Source: Stenopsyche tienmushanensis (taxonomy: Eukaryota > Arthropoda > Insecta > Trichoptera > Stenopsychidae). From it: DNA of 64,000 bases. The notes under the pieces were generated by a model. The model saw only the letters and a program-made list of their open reading frames with translations. It was not told where the DNA came from and searched no databases. The position numbers were made by a program, and so were the translations under genes. Below, piece after piece: positions 1-13,200 of the stretch (position 1 is its first letter; each line of letters starts with the position of its first letter). The DNA lies in the NCBI GenBank assembly GCA_008973525.1, contig WACJ01000120.1:868001-932000 (forward strand). The letters are read 5' to 3'.

Positions 1-421
1 ATCTCAATCGGTAATATTATATACATCATTATTACTATAACATCATCATTATCATAATTTTCATTACGATGAATTTGATATCTGTGTAGTTGTTTATTTA
101 AAAAAAATACCTAATTGAAAACAAATATATTGTGTTTGTTTAGTTTTTGCATGTATTTTTATTATACCAATTTTTCTAATGTCATTATCTATTTATTTTT
201 ATGTTTTCTATCTCAGCCTTCTTCAGGCTGATCTTCTTGCCATTTTTCTTATTTCCAAATCACTTTCTGTACACTTATTCGTTTTTACGTATGTTTTCTT
301 CATTTTTGTCACACTTGCTCGTAGATTTTTTGTTTACGATCAAATCCTCGTTTACATGTACTCGTTGATTTCTTTTTACATATTCTCCATTACACGTGAT
401 TGCTCATTTTTTTACATGTAC

Positions 422-555
422 TTGTTGATTCTCTGTTACACTTACTAGTAGTTTTTCTATTACAATAATTTGTTGATTCTCTGTTACACTAACTGGTAGT
501 TTTTCTATTACACTAATTTGTTGATTCTCTGTTACACTAACTTGTTGATTCTATA
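422..555. repeat. 48-bp minisatellite, about 2.5 units
   Basis: Units begin at 422, 470 and 518, each opening with TTGTTGATTCTCTGTTACAC; a partial unit starts at 542. More diverged units appear to extend upstream to about 345. The open frame across it is a by-product of the T-rich repeat and is not a gene. Confidence 0.8.
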
Positions 556-2700
556 GCTTTTTTTCAAACACAGTTGTATTGGATATTGTTTTACAACAAA
601 TTTATTAACACTATTTTTTCACCAAATCTTTTATGGTTCACGTTTACATTTATATTGCCATCTCCTCTTTGTCCTCTTTTTTTTCAGTTTATCATTTCAG
701 ACATATTTTCATTCATGGCTTAGTGTTTTAAGACTTCTTCGACGCCAAAGGACAGGGATTTAATATCTCAAGTTTGATACTAACGGATATAAATGAGATC
801 AACTTCCTGGCGTAACGAATCAATGGAAGTATATTTTCATACCTTTTTATTGTATTTTTATGTATATTCTTTAAATCAATTTAAACTAAATACACCCCAT
901 GCATATTTTTATTACATGATCTAGTCAATTTTATATTCATCATGACATTGGACGTTGGTTCAAACATTCATCTTTTATCTTACCAAAAAAACTTTAATTT
1001 TTGCATCAAAATATTATAAACCTTTTAACATACTTAATTAAACATTCATACTTAATAGCATACACTCTATTAAAAACTGACCCAATTTAAAAATAGTGGT
1101 ATGAATATATTTTGTGATATCATTGTGAAAAATTATCTTTACATTTTTCAGATCAGCTTACCCATCCAAATGTAAAAATGAAACAATAAAAATGTTCCAA
1201 CACACTTAGAAGAACCAGGAAAAATCATGAACTTGGGATCGTTTTCGGGATTATTTTTTTCTTCTCAATTATTTTGAGGTAAGTCTTTTTATCAGACAAG
1301 GCATTATCAACCTTTTATCCAAAGTTTTATTTATATGATACGTTATCTATTGCATAAATTTAAAATAAATTATCAACTAATAATTTTCTCATGCATCTAT
1401 ACATTAGATATTAGATGATATCAAAAAACCGATTTCTCTCAGGCTGTGGTCCATGGACCTAAATATGGAGAGATCCATTGGGACCAAATCCAGTGAATAA
1501 GGAGAATGTTTTAATTTTTGCATTGCATTTATAGTTTCTTCCGATTTCATTGATTCATAATGATATTCAAAAGGGGACTAGTTGTCAATCGTCTTGGTCG
1601 AACACAACAAAACATGTCTTATGTGATATCCATCCTAACCCTATAATAAACCATCCTATTCGTTTTGTCGATGAGTTTTAAATGTGTTCGCATAGTGATT
1701 CTTGAAGATCAAAGTCCTTGTGATAACTCCTCGATTGTTTCCCGAGGATTTGATTCGACTAGGGATTTTAATGCATAGTTTTAAAAATTCGAAGATTCTC
1801 CCATTCTCGCTTCATCCCTTAAGTTTCTTTTGCCCGATTTAAATGCCTGAAACCAACATTGGCATCTGTGGACTATTACTATTTCACCATATACATCCTT
1901 GGGTGTTTAAGGGTTTTCCAGCCCAATTTAAAATGCTGGATGTGGACTTCAGTAGTAAAAAAATATTTCCATCACTGTGTCTGGACACAAACTGAGCTCA
2001 AATTGGTCTCAAAAAATGCAAATATTTTCGAATCTTTCTAATATAAGAACAATAATATATATATATATATTTATTGTATTGCATCCGCATACTCATAACT
2101 TTGAAGGCTTAATATTTCAGTTTTGTAACAAAAGCTCGTTTTATTAACGGTCATATTTTTATTGAATTCCAGAAACTCCATGGACATCTGCTGTACTTTA
2201 TCAAACAACATACAAAATTGGCGACATGGCAAATAGACGACAAATCTTCAAGAGAAATTATTTCTAAAATATGTACAGCTTTGTTTGCACATCCTGTTCT
2301 AGGTTTACCCTGATTTCCTGGATCTGAAAAGGCGAATGCTGGGATGTTATTAAGTCGGGCAGGGCCGCACAAAAAAGAAAAAATAAATAATTAAAGAAAT
2401 ATTTTGATTTTTTAACTTGCTCAACCTTTCTTACTTGTTACATCCATTCCAATATCCCAAACAACCTTAAAACTATGTATTCATTATACACGACAAAACA
2501 ATAAGAATATAAGTGCATTCATAAGTTGCAATCGTATAAAGAAAAAAATGTTTTTAAAACTAAGATTCATCAAGCATCTTTGATTGGCGATGTCTTTAGC
2601 ACTACTGAAGTAAGATAAGCTTTTCTAAATAAATTTGTTAGAACTATCAGTTTAAGCTTAACAAAAATGAAAATTTTAATAATATTAAAGTGCTTCAAAT
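556..2700. other. AT-rich gene-free stretch
   Basis: No recognisable gene. Between about 2151 and 2310 both strands are open for a short distance, but the peptides resemble no family I know and there is no convincing splice context. A short (AT)n run lies near 2055-2070. Confidence 0.5.
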
Positions 2701-2728
2701 ATCTCTCACTGCATAAGTCCAAAAAATA

Positions 2729-2815
2729 ATCAAACCAGTCTATGAAGATTTATCACGAGATGAACTGTTGACCAGATGTTTAAAAGCACAAACACAAAAT
2801 ACTATTAAATTCGTC
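2729..2815 (+). repeat. Diverged fragment of the Mutator-like repeat family
   Basis: The stretch reading roughly CTATGAAGATTTATCACGAG aligns with the better copies at 12250-12725 (+), 22600-23105 (-) and 25300-26005 (-). It covers the part that in those copies precedes the QNAN motif. It is too short and decayed to encode anything. Confidence 0.5.
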
Positions 2816-3198
2816 GATGTGGACTTTCGCTCCTATACACCTGCATTCTGATACATAGTTCCTTGAAATTACGTGATTATCTTCAATGAAAGATTTAATA
2901 GCATTTTGAAAGTTTTATTTATAATAGGATGTCTAATTAGACACCATAAAAAGAACCGTTAGGCTAATAAAATAAATATTATAATTGAAGATTACCAGGG
3001 TTAAGATTACGAACGTAAACCTGTAAGTGGTGCTTCTTTATAATCATACGTACGAGGCATATCCTGAAAGTAAGTGTACTGTGACAATAACGGACTATAT
3101 TTTTTTTTTGCTTTTTAAGGGTTGGCTATAATGAGTGATAGATAGGGAAATGGTTTGTTTGAAAAAAACGGAATTAGAGATACCATCTTCCCAGCTTA

Positions 3199-3614
3199 TC
3201 AACAATAGCTTGCTCTTCTATCAGCAAAACTAGCCTCGTATGCACCGGGCATTAGTCTGCCGTTTGTATATAATATATACTCCCCAAGAATTTGGTACAT
3301 AACGTCAACACTACCCTTGTGCTTGCTGTAAAATAACATTACCTGTATCTTTTGGGCTTTTCCAACAACTTCAGTATCATAATTGACAATTGACAATGGG
3401 ATAACAGCTGCAAAATTGTCTGTAAATCCGAGCACGGATGAATATATTGGACGACGACGTTTTGGCAACATTTCTTTTGGAATATATATTTTATTCCGGC
3501 GGATAGTCCCAACAAAAGCAAGTCCTGCTTGCTGAAATTCTTCCACGCTATAGAAAATTGTGAAATAATCGTCAGCAATAACCATTCTCCCACTTCCTTG
3601 TTATTTGCCAGCAT
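3199..3614 (-). pseudogene. piggyBac-type transposase fragment (catalytic core part)
   Basis: The minus-strand frame begins VIADDYFTIFYSVEEF and continues through a GTIRRNK block and an IPKEML block. This is the piggyBac (DDE_Tnp_1_7) region around the second catalytic aspartate (family pattern D-x-Y-F-T ... G-T-x-R-x-N-K). About 130 residues survive; full family proteins are about 550-600 residues. A second overlapping frame at 3339-3614 carries the same region frameshifted, so the copy is broken. No TTAA-flanked terminal inverted repeat was found next to it. Confidence 0.8.
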
Positions 3615-3795
3615 TTGGTATTAGCACCTTTTCGCCTGAATTAACTGCTCTCTGGCCTCCTTCTTTTTTTTCAGTATACAGAATACCATTACAATGATAT
3701 ATATATATCCTGAATCACGGACCGATCATTTGGCTTTTAAAAAAAAACTTATCACAAAAGCAAAAAGAACTTATCAGACCATCGTATTGACGGAA

Positions 3796-4175
3796 GGATT
3801 AAGTAGCGGGAAATTCAAATATTTGTCAAATAATTCAAACTTTTATACGATATCGCTTAATGATAAATTGTTCTTAAAGTGTACGATAAGTTCCCTATTG
3901 ATTTGAGAACAATTTCTTGATTATTTTTATACATAGAGTGACCTAAGCCATATCAAAAGATATTGCCAGTCAAAATTTATAGCAACTTTAAAAGTTTGCA
4001 GTAGTTTTCCTTCGCGTATGTCATTGGGAGAGCAGAAGCTAACGTGGTTGTATGGTTGTTCAGAGCAGTACGTGGATACGTACGTATCCGTATGTGTATG
4101 GCATTTGCATTGGTGAGTGAACTCGTTTCGTTTGTATTGCACTTAGTATGCAGCGATTGCATGTATTGCTTGCAC
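3796..4175 (+). repeat. Dispersed repeat, arm A of an inverted pair
   Basis: This stretch (starts near AAGTAGCGGGAAATTCAAAT, ends near CAGCGATTGCATG) matches the reverse complement of 6930-7275. Both arms read a similar peptide in the same relative frame: SSGKFK..., then LNDKLFLKCT, then a stretch ending near KRYC. Arm A has a stop where arm B reads LALEQF. The family is not identified; it could be part of a decayed transposase or a non-autonomous element. Confidence 0.7.
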
Positions 4176-5149
4176 CGCCGTACTCATACAACCGCCGAAG
4201 TCGAGGAGAATGAGGCTGTCCAAAAGGCATGTACATGCGAAAATATTCACTGTATTGAACATATTTATTTCGCAAAAAAAACATGGCACAGAGCCTGTGT
4301 CACCTAACCCAGGCAATGTTTCACATGTTGTGTCATCAGCTATTATAATAATTATAAGAAATATTTTTACTATCTATAATATTTGAGAGGCTTCATTCAT
4401 ATAGTTTATGTCTTACACGTATTATAAGGTACACTTGACCTTTCATGTGCCAGAATGAAGACAAACTCCATTTTTTATCGTCCCACACGGAGTTGCGTAC
4501 ATTAATAACTGTTTTCGAAAACTGAATAATTGCACATACCGGCATTAAATTAAAATCTACAAAGCTGCTTTTTCGTCTACAAGTAATTTATATTAATTAT
4601 CGTTGAATAAACATCGTCTACTTTCGTTACAAAGTGGCTAGGGCTTCAGTGGACGTGGCTAAAGTTAAAACATAGTTTCAGTCCTGTAGATAAAAAAAAA
4701 CATTTATATTATATTGAATAGGCTACCGTTATCCAATATTATCCAATAAAATTATATTTTAATGCAATATTTATCCTCCTTATACAATATGCTTATGCCA
4801 CGATGAACATATAATTGGCATACGAAATGCAGTTGGTTATGGATGGAAGCCTCATTGCAGTTCCTACTGTTGCCAACAATCGACTCGGACAACCTGTTTG
4901 TATTCGGAGCGCAGAAATACACACACTTTGAAACAAGCAATTGGGGTGCAAAAAAGTTGTGTGACTTTAATACTTTAATACTAATTTTTAGATCTGAATT
5001 TAGCAATCCATCGTTGACTATTTCGAACATCGATAGCACCTCTGCTCTATCACATCATATATGCTCTTGGTTGTCACCAGGACAGTAACTAGGGGGTGGC
5101 AAAGCAGGCGCCCGCTACGGGCGCAACAGAGCTTGGGGTGCAAAACATT

Positions 5150-5905
5150 TTCGACCGATTATAACATTTAAACAACCCATCCGATCAGTCTTCTTCTGAT
5201 AACTTCAATTTGTAATCGTTCTGTAGACATGTTCGGGTATGGCGTTCGATCGGGAGGCGTTCATTCGTCATGTCAGCGGTCCGATAAATGGACCAGTTGA
5301 AACCACAGACTTTGTGGCCAATCCATCCTCTTTTAGGGCTTTTTGCGGCATTTTCGGAGATAAACGCGTACCCGGAGCCTTCTATGATCTGTACAATCTA
5401 GACTTACCCCCACTCATAAAAACTATATATTTAGATATCTTACTAATTTGTGTTTCTATCTTAGCTAGTTTTTATTAAATTTTAAGTTACAAAATCTAGC
5501 TGATTTATATTCTCCACTCAGTGGCCACTCGAAATTGAGAATGAGCGTGTCCTTGCGGACATGGATATTGCATTCAGGTTGTGCACTTTTGCTGAGTGAA
5601 TTGGCATCGTCCCGAATAATAAGACCAATTAACACCTCAGGTTAGTGGAGGGTCTTTATGTTCCTTCGTCTCAGGTGTGAAGTGATGGACCCATAATTCA
5701 TCCCGAATTGATACAAAAACTCAACCTTATTGCTGTGAAACATAGCCACACACTTGACTGAAACATTATCACGATGCTGTTTTTGTTCCGTTGTAAGCAA
5801 AAGCGGCACCCATCTTACGCACAGCTTTCCCATGTCCAAATTTTCAGTCAATATGCGATGTACAGCATTTTTTGAAAGGACTATCATATCTGCTAGCTCA
5901 CGCAC
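5150..5905 (-). repeat. Composite mobile repeat, copy A, carrying a mariner transposase fragment
   Basis: Two parts. At 5642-5905 the minus strand encodes a mariner transposase segment (ADMIVLSKNAVHRILTENLD, then RWVPLLLTTEQKQ), i.e. the helix-turn-helix and linker of the mariner/SETMAR-like group. It runs out before the catalytic domain. The part at 5150-5480 is not mariner: it has an unidentified conserved frame (minus strand, ...YRTADMTNERLPIERH...). The same combination recurs in the same order and orientation at 50790-51560, and the first part alone at 53402-53600, so it spread as a unit. Confidence 0.75.
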
Positions 5906-6034
5906 TTACAGTCGACGTTCATCCAATATCATTTTGTGGATTTTCTTTACCATTTCTGGAGTGGTTACCTTATTTGATCAACCACTACGCCGTTCGTCTT
6001 GGCAGCTCGTACGGCCTCGTCTAACCTTTAATTT

Positions 6035-6140
6035 ACCATGATGTATTTACTACAACTCGACTCAAATAATAGGAATATCGATATGATATATAATAGATAC
6101 GGGGTTCAGAATTTTTCAAAATTTCATATGGTGTACCAAA
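6035..6140 (+). repeat. Short dispersed repeat shared with 56572-56665
   Basis: The stretch around GATGTATTTACTACAACTCG, including AATAGATACGGGGTTCAGA, matches 56572-56665 in the same orientation. At the second site it lies just upstream of a hAT transposase C-terminus, so it may be hAT-derived. Confidence 0.6.
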
Positions 6141-6929
6141 TACATATCATAGTAGCGCGCGAGCGTTTTTTATTTAGTTTTTTTTTTAAGCAAATACCTT
6201 CTTCTATACGTTGGTCGGATATCTTCGTATACTATTTTCAAATATTCATGATAATAATATTTAATATATTTCTTTTATAATTGCGTTATTCAACTTTTAA
6301 TCTCCGGGGAGGGGGCGCAAGTTAGATACTTGCCACGGGCACTTCATACCCTCGCTACGGCTCTGGTTGTCACTGTTACATTATGGCCTTTATTAAATTC
6401 AAAAAATAGACACTGTCGAATATGCACTCTTTTCTCTGATATTTTAAAAAATCTCAAGGGCTCTGAATAACTCGACTGCTGACGTTAGACTGAAAAAATG
6501 CTGAAAGAAACCCTGCTTTATATAATACCAATACAACATTAACCCCAGATGTTAACACAGTTGGTTAAATATAATATATCACAGTATATGTAAAAATACG
6601 ACGTTTCTTATGCATCAACCTAATTGAATAAAAACGATAAAAAAATTAAATTACTTAAAGTATATTACATCAATTTTGTTAATCAACGAACTTCACTGCT
6701 CCAACATAGGCTATCTCTAGCTATGTGGTTTCAAATAGTTTACATGCATAATTGCATGCAGCTATAGCAGAGGGCATTCGGGGTGAGGAAATCGTTAGAG
6801 CTAAAATTTTCCCCGGCCACGCCAACGGGATGATTAGGGATGCATAAATGATACGGTTGAATATGTTACGAACAGGTACCATTCACATGACCTCACCCTC
6901 TTTACACTCCAACACCACTGGAATGCACC

Positions 6930-7275
6930 ACCACATGCAATCGCTGCATACTACGTGCAATACAATGTCATACATATACGAGTACATCCTTCACATTTCC
7001 GAACATCCAACATCCAGGTCAACTTCTGGTCTCCCAATGACTTGCTCGATGGAAAACTACTTCAAACTTTTAAAGTTGTTATACGTTTTACTCGGCAATA
7101 TCTTTTGAGATGGCTAAAGTCACTGCAAATATAAAAATAATCAAGGAATTGTTCTAAAGCCAATGGAGAGCTTTTCGTACACTTTAAGAACAATTTGTCA
7201 TTGAGCATTACCATATGATGGCTTGAATGATTCGACGAAGATTTGAATTTCCCGCTGCTTAAACTTGACGCAAAA
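6930..7275 (-). repeat. Dispersed repeat, arm B of an inverted pair
   Basis: Reverse-complement partner of 3796-4175, slightly better preserved on the coding-like frame (SSGKFK, LNDKLFLKCT, LALEQFLDYFY). The 2.7 kb between the arms contains composite repeat copy A, so the arms may be two independent insertions or the ends of a larger element. Confidence 0.7.
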
Positions 7276-7726
7276 TTTAACGAAAGCATTTCTACATTAA
7301 TCTACAGTATCCTTACTTGACGCCATAAAATATTCACATATTATTTCAGGATAAATCTTGCGGCACCCAAATAAGCATTCTATTCAATGATCCTTTTAAA
7401 ATATGAACCATGGAGATGACTCTGTAACAATTTCTCAATTGACCACAAAAAACATTTCAAATTTTCAGCAGGCCACTAACTAGATTTTTGTATTAAATAT
7501 TACATATTGAAATTCAGGATATAACTATTAATATTAAGTGCTTCAAAAATATCTAACCTGGTTGTTCTATCTGACAGGTTAAGCGAACAAAGTAGTTCTT
7601 CTTACTCGATCCTGATAAAACAGAGTACGAGTGCTTTGCTTTGTAATATCAATAGATTCGTCAAGTTCAATTGAATGAAACGATGAGTTTTTCAGCATTT
7701 TTTTAATCTGATTTTCAATATTTTAA

Positions 7727-8789
7727 CCTTAGTGATCCAAAGGTTTTTTCAAAAGAATTTATTAAAAAATGTTTATGGTTAAAAATGAAGGAAGCGTGGT
7801 AAAATAAATAAATAAAAATATGTATTTAGTACGATTGTTGATATATTTAATATTAATTTGCAAAAACTAGTTCCTAAAATTAAGTAAGTGTGGTATTTTT
7901 TAAAACAATCTCCAGGATGGAGGCCGAGCTTTTTCTCACATGTATCGCAATTTAACGATGTCCGTCTTCTTTTTCGTGGAATAATACAATGTGAATAATA
8001 CAATCTTTGTAGTTTGTAGGATCATATATATAATGGGGATTTCTTTTCAATCGTTCCTTGTATCTGTCTTTTTAGCTACACAAAAATTCTCGATAATTTG
8101 CATCAACATTTGGCAAAATTTTATATGACTCTGGGACTTTCGTCCTTCGTTTTTCTCTCATATAATGTATGTGTACAATTGAGGTTTCTAGCCCCAAAAA
8201 AGTTTCCTCCATTTTAATGACTTGTGCATAAAATAATATAACGTTGCCAGTTGATGGGCAGTGTCTACTCTTCTCATATTTTTTATGTAATTTTAAATAA
8301 CTGTTAGCTTTTCAATCACTTCTTTTTGATTTTCCTTCCGGGACATCTCCTCGCCAATTGCAATGACAATGTATGCTTTGCACTAAAATCTGTCGGTAAA
8401 TAAACCTTTTATTTCCGGAGTCATTACCATTTAAAAACTCATGAAAAATAATTTAACTGTAATATAACTTCACAAATATGAGAGGTGACACAATTCGCCA
8501 AAGACTATTGTTTGAAATTGTGATTTTATACCTGCATTGGACAAAAATACCCCATCGCAAACATTTTTTTCACATTCCAAATAAATGGTCTTTTAATTAG
8601 TAGAAAAGCAATAGTATTCCTTCTAGAATTCCTTCTTCATTTGCTTCATTCCACAGTTTAAAAAAAATATTAAAATCATCACAGAATATTTTTAAAAGTA
8701 CCCGTAAAGAAATATCCACACGTTATGGACACTGGACCTGCCAGTAAAAAAATAATGTCCAATACGTGTGGACACTGAACCACAAAGGG
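7727..8789 (-). mobile_element. piggyBac remnant, internally deleted
   Basis: The right edge is TTAA at 8790-8793, preceded on the minus-strand reading by CCCTTTGTGGTTCAGTG. The candidate left edge is TTAA at 7723-7726 followed by CCTTAGTGATCCAAAGG, a diverged inverted match. Subterminal sequence near 8720-8780 carries short inverted repeats of the GTGGACACTG type. Inside, the minus strand encodes the C-terminal part of a piggyBac transposase: RVDTAHQLATLYYFMHKSLK at about 8210-8275, then a Cys-rich end with CDTCEKK and DCFKKYHTY at 7860-7960. Stops and frame changes break it. The catalytic core is absent, so it could not move on its own. Confidence 0.7.
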
Positions 8790-8799
8790 TTAAAAATTG

Positions 8800-10130
8800 C
8801 AATAATGCCAGATTTATCTGCGAACCATCAAAATTTTCTCGCAGGCCACACTTTACTGACCGCTGCTATATATGGTACCACTTTTCTAAATATTTTCTAA
8901 TATAGTTTTAACGGTATGAAATAAATTAGATCAACTATTTATAATTTTCTTAGTTGTTAGATGTTCCTTGGCTGTTCATTAGTTGTGATCCAAAAAAGTT
9001 GTTAGTTTTAAACATTTATAAATTTTAGGATAATAGAAATAGCAAAGCTGATCATCTTATCCGCTCATGAGAAAAGTTCATACCAATTCCAATTCAGTTT
9101 CTTCGAAGAACAAATCAATCCAGAATAAAAAGCGCATAAAACTTGATTAAGGAATTACTAAAGTTATAAAAATATTGTATTTGTCATAATTCAAATATAA
9201 ATTGGGTGTTAAATAATGTTAAAACATGACACGTGGAAACCATCAATCCATTTTCTCACCTCGTCAGCATTTTCAAGATCTGATAAGTGAATTTAAATGT
9301 ATCAATGTAAAACAAATTGATAATTATAAATATGGATGAAGAAAATAATAAGTAATCGCACAAAGCAAGTCTGAAGTACAAACAGATTCTTATGGCATTG
9401 TTAAATTATTTACGTCAATAAAAAATACTTCTATTTCATGTATCTCATGTATTTATTATATATATATTCCATACAAAAATAAATTGTATCATCACACGTA
9501 AATAAAATATAGTTTTAAATAAATATACCATTATTTCACAAAATGAATGAATACATTCATATTGAAAATAGATCTTACTATTCCTATAGTCTTCAAAACC
9601 TTTATTCATGTTATCAATAGTCTCGCAAAATTATCGCATATGCATTGTAGGCAAATTTAATGGCCAATTGACAAATGGAATCATATATACATACATTTTC
9701 AAATAGGCAACTCCAAAAAAGATATTATTAACATATTATAAGCAAAAAGAAAATATTATAAGCCGACACTCTAGTGTCATATGATAAATCTTAAATCAAT
9801 TAAATCACAATTGCTCACATCATCAATAATTAAATTGAAATCTAGCCTATTCAAACAAGAATATTTCAAAAATTCAAATGAAATCCAAGTTGTTTAACTT
9901 AACCAACGCTACAAATATAGACCAAATAAAACAATGCTACCAAAAAGTCAACGCCTAAATGAAGTAGCTTAGAGATGCACAGTGTCATCTTAATATTTCC
10001 AATAAATAAAAACTTCTATAATAAACTAGTAATTGAAAGGTCTAATTGAGGTGCATATACCTCCTTTAAAAACAGACCTATAATACTCCAGAATATGACG
10101 ATAATTAAGAAGTATCTCCAAATGGTTATC
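8800..10130. other. AT-rich gene-free stretch downstream of PINK1
   Basis: Very AT-rich with (TA)n runs near 9455-9470. I see no coding frame, transposase motif or RNA gene here. Confidence 0.5.
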
Positions 10131-10134
10131 ATTT

Positions 10135-10140
10135 TTTATT
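10135..10140 (-). terminator. Likely polyadenylation signal of PINK1
   Basis: AATAAA on the minus strand (TTTATT on plus), about 95 bases beyond the PINK1 stop codon. The position is typical for a short 3' UTR. In such AT-rich DNA the hexamer also occurs by chance. Confidence 0.45.
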
Positions 10141-10230
10141 ATTGCATACAACCCGATTACAAGCGGCACTAATTAAGCCTCTACTTTTAATAGCTTACAT
10201 ATCTCGCTGCTAAAATATTTTTAGTGGACG

Positions 10231-13200
10231 TTAATTATGAGCTTGAATCCATTTAAGAGCATCTTTTAGGTGTGAAAATTTGACTCGGGACAGAAAACTT
10301 GATATCAGAGCATATTCTGGATTTGCACTACGAACAGTAGTAGAACCATTATGATCTATATCGCATTCTGAATATTTATTGAACAATCGCCCTTCGCAGA
10401 TGACTTTAGTTGTAAGACACATGAGCCATTCCAATACCTGAAAATATAAATGTATTATTGTTATGCGTAAATTATCAACATGTATTTCTTATTCAACACT
10501 TACTTCTTGGCTGTTTGGTAATTTTCTTGAAGAAATCCAAGACGATGGAGCCCATAGATATAATTGACAAACGTTAGCAGCAATTTCAGGCGATAAACGC
10601 TAAAATAAATAATGTAATCAAATATCTTTTAATCCATAGACTGTTAAGAGACGATATATCATAGGGAGTATTTATTATGTCGATGTATATTTTAAAATAA
10701 GTAAAATATACTCACATCCCTGGGATTTTTTGTCAAAAGATTTTTAATCAGTCGACGTATAACAGAAGGAACATCGTTACTTATGTTTGGCAGTTGACTA
10801 TCTTCATACGAATAATTAAACAGCTGTTCTATTAAATTAAAAAAATAATGGTCGGATATATAACAGTTTTCTTGCATAAATCAAAATGAGCGCAATACAA
10901 CAGCAACATTAGCATACATAACATATAAAGGTATATTTGATTGTTTGGTCGGAACATTAACTAATCATCCAATTAATTAAGATTATTAGAATGTTAATGT
11001 TCTAACCACAATACTCAAATAAAACAATTAATTAAACGCAAGCAAATTGCAAAGCAATAAATTGATTCAAATCTTTAAACATTACAATCAAAATTTCAAT
11101 CGCATCAAATCATTATCATTATCGAGATCAATATAAATATTTTTTTATGATACCTTGATCATTCACAGTCAGTCCACTTGGTAAAAATGGATTGTTGAAG
11201 CCAAAAATCTCATAAGCTATTGCACCGACTGCCCATAAATCTGACTTAGAGTAATCTAAGACACTAAACATGCCGGGTTGCTGCGTGATTATTTCCGGAG
11301 CCATAAGACTCATATTTCCACCTTTACAAAAAAATAACAAATCATAATTCATTCAATGAAACACAATATTAATGTGTTATATAAACATTAAAAAATACTT
11401 TTGGTCATTTATATTAATGAATATGCAATCCATTAGTTCGTTTTTAAGATAAAATATTTAGATATTTCCAATATTTTGAACAAGAATTGCCTATGGACCT
11501 TAAGCATGTACAGAATTCCATGATCACAGAATCACAATCATGAACAATCCTTATTGCACGATTAGAAAGAAAGCCTTTAGCTCTAAATAAATATGAATGG
11601 AATTGGATAACGAGCATTGATACATGGCTTATTTCAAGGACTTTTAAAAAACATCCAAAAATGTAATAATAATTACCTTTATCAATAGAATCTGATCTAT
11701 AATGTAAACGTAAACCATTTTCCATATCAGCTAGACAGCATCCAAAATCAGTTATGACGAGCAATGGAGCAAAAGCATTTTCCCCAACTTGTATTTCGTC
11801 AATTAAAATGTTATCCGATTTCAAGTCCCTAAAAATAAATATAATATACATACTGTAAGAAATAATTCACAATTATATAATATTATTGATTACACTCCTC
11901 AATCTTTAAAGTATTTTCAACCCTAGATCACTAATCATTAATCTCACAGACCACAAACTCGGAATGCATTCAACATGTAATGCATGTCCCCGAACCTCGT
12001 AATAGTTGTAAAAATTAAAATGACAAATTCAAAACGCCAATTGATGAAAACTGATGAGAAAATTAATTACATTATTTTCTCAAACTTTTTATATTAATTT
12101 TTAACCCTTTGCACTCGAGCACCGCTTGGAGCCCGAGAAGCACCGGACTTTGAACAACAGTGTTTATTTAGGTTTGGCCTAACGAATTTATTCCACGAGT
12201 TTACTCCTGGCCTTTTGTGGATCATGTTATGAGTCAAATGAAACAAAAAAGAGGGGGATGCTGATAGACGTCCTTATTTGCAAATTCTTAGAATAGAGGT
12301 CCAAGAAGACTAAAAATCTGGGCGGAAAGGTAAAATTGACAGACTGATGAAAAAGCTCAGTACATACACACATGATATCAACAGACAACAATCCACAACA
12401 CGACAACTATCCAGAGTGGCAGAAAGCCGTAGCCTGAAGTGCACCCTTCTCCATTACACCCCGACCTTCAAAATGCAATTCAACCGATATATGAAGATTT
12501 ATCGAAAGATGAATTACTGAGGAGATGTTTAAGTGGTCACACACAAAATGCGAACAAAAGTTTTAATTTGACCGTTTGGTGATTGGCTCCAAAACATCTA
12601 AATTCTGTATTTAAAGTAATCGAGGTTGCGACATTTTTAGCTGTTGCCTTATTTAATAAAGGAAATTCAGCACTTGTAATGCTGGCAGAGCATGGCAGAG
12701 CTGGCAGGCAAAATGGCTCGCAGAGCTTTTTTATAAATTTATATATTTAATAAAACATTATGTAAGTTTCAACTAATATAATTATACCTCCCCTGTTAAA
12801 ATAAATTACGAAAAACGCTAAAAAATCGGCCTCCTAATGTAGTTTCCCCCCGTAAGCGACGTCTTATTGTATATGATATATTTACAATACGCTATACTTT
12901 TAAATATATTCACCTGTGAGCAATTCCATGTCTATTCAAATGAGCAATTCCTTCAAGTAATTGCGCCAGCAATAAAACTGAATTATGTAATTCAATCTGC
13001 TGATTGCCTAAATACTGACGGAGAGTCGACTGATATCTGAAAACGAATATCTTTATAATTAAAATATTTTGATATGTTAAACAAATATCTATTTAAAAAA
13101 TGATATACAACCTTTTCATCAATAAAAATAATGTCATGTTTCTTCCATATCCCTCGGGATTGTGAACAAAAGGCAAAGCATCAGGATATACGTCCATTGA

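Noticed and set aside
179..448. Hydrophobic 89-residue open frame
   Set aside because: Composed of a T-rich minisatellite and flanking low-complexity DNA; no family resemblance.
4044..4307. Several overlapping 60-90 residue frames on both strands
   Set aside because: Lie in the repeat arm 3796-4175 and its flank; the frames are not conserved in the other arm beyond the SSGKFK...KRYC part.
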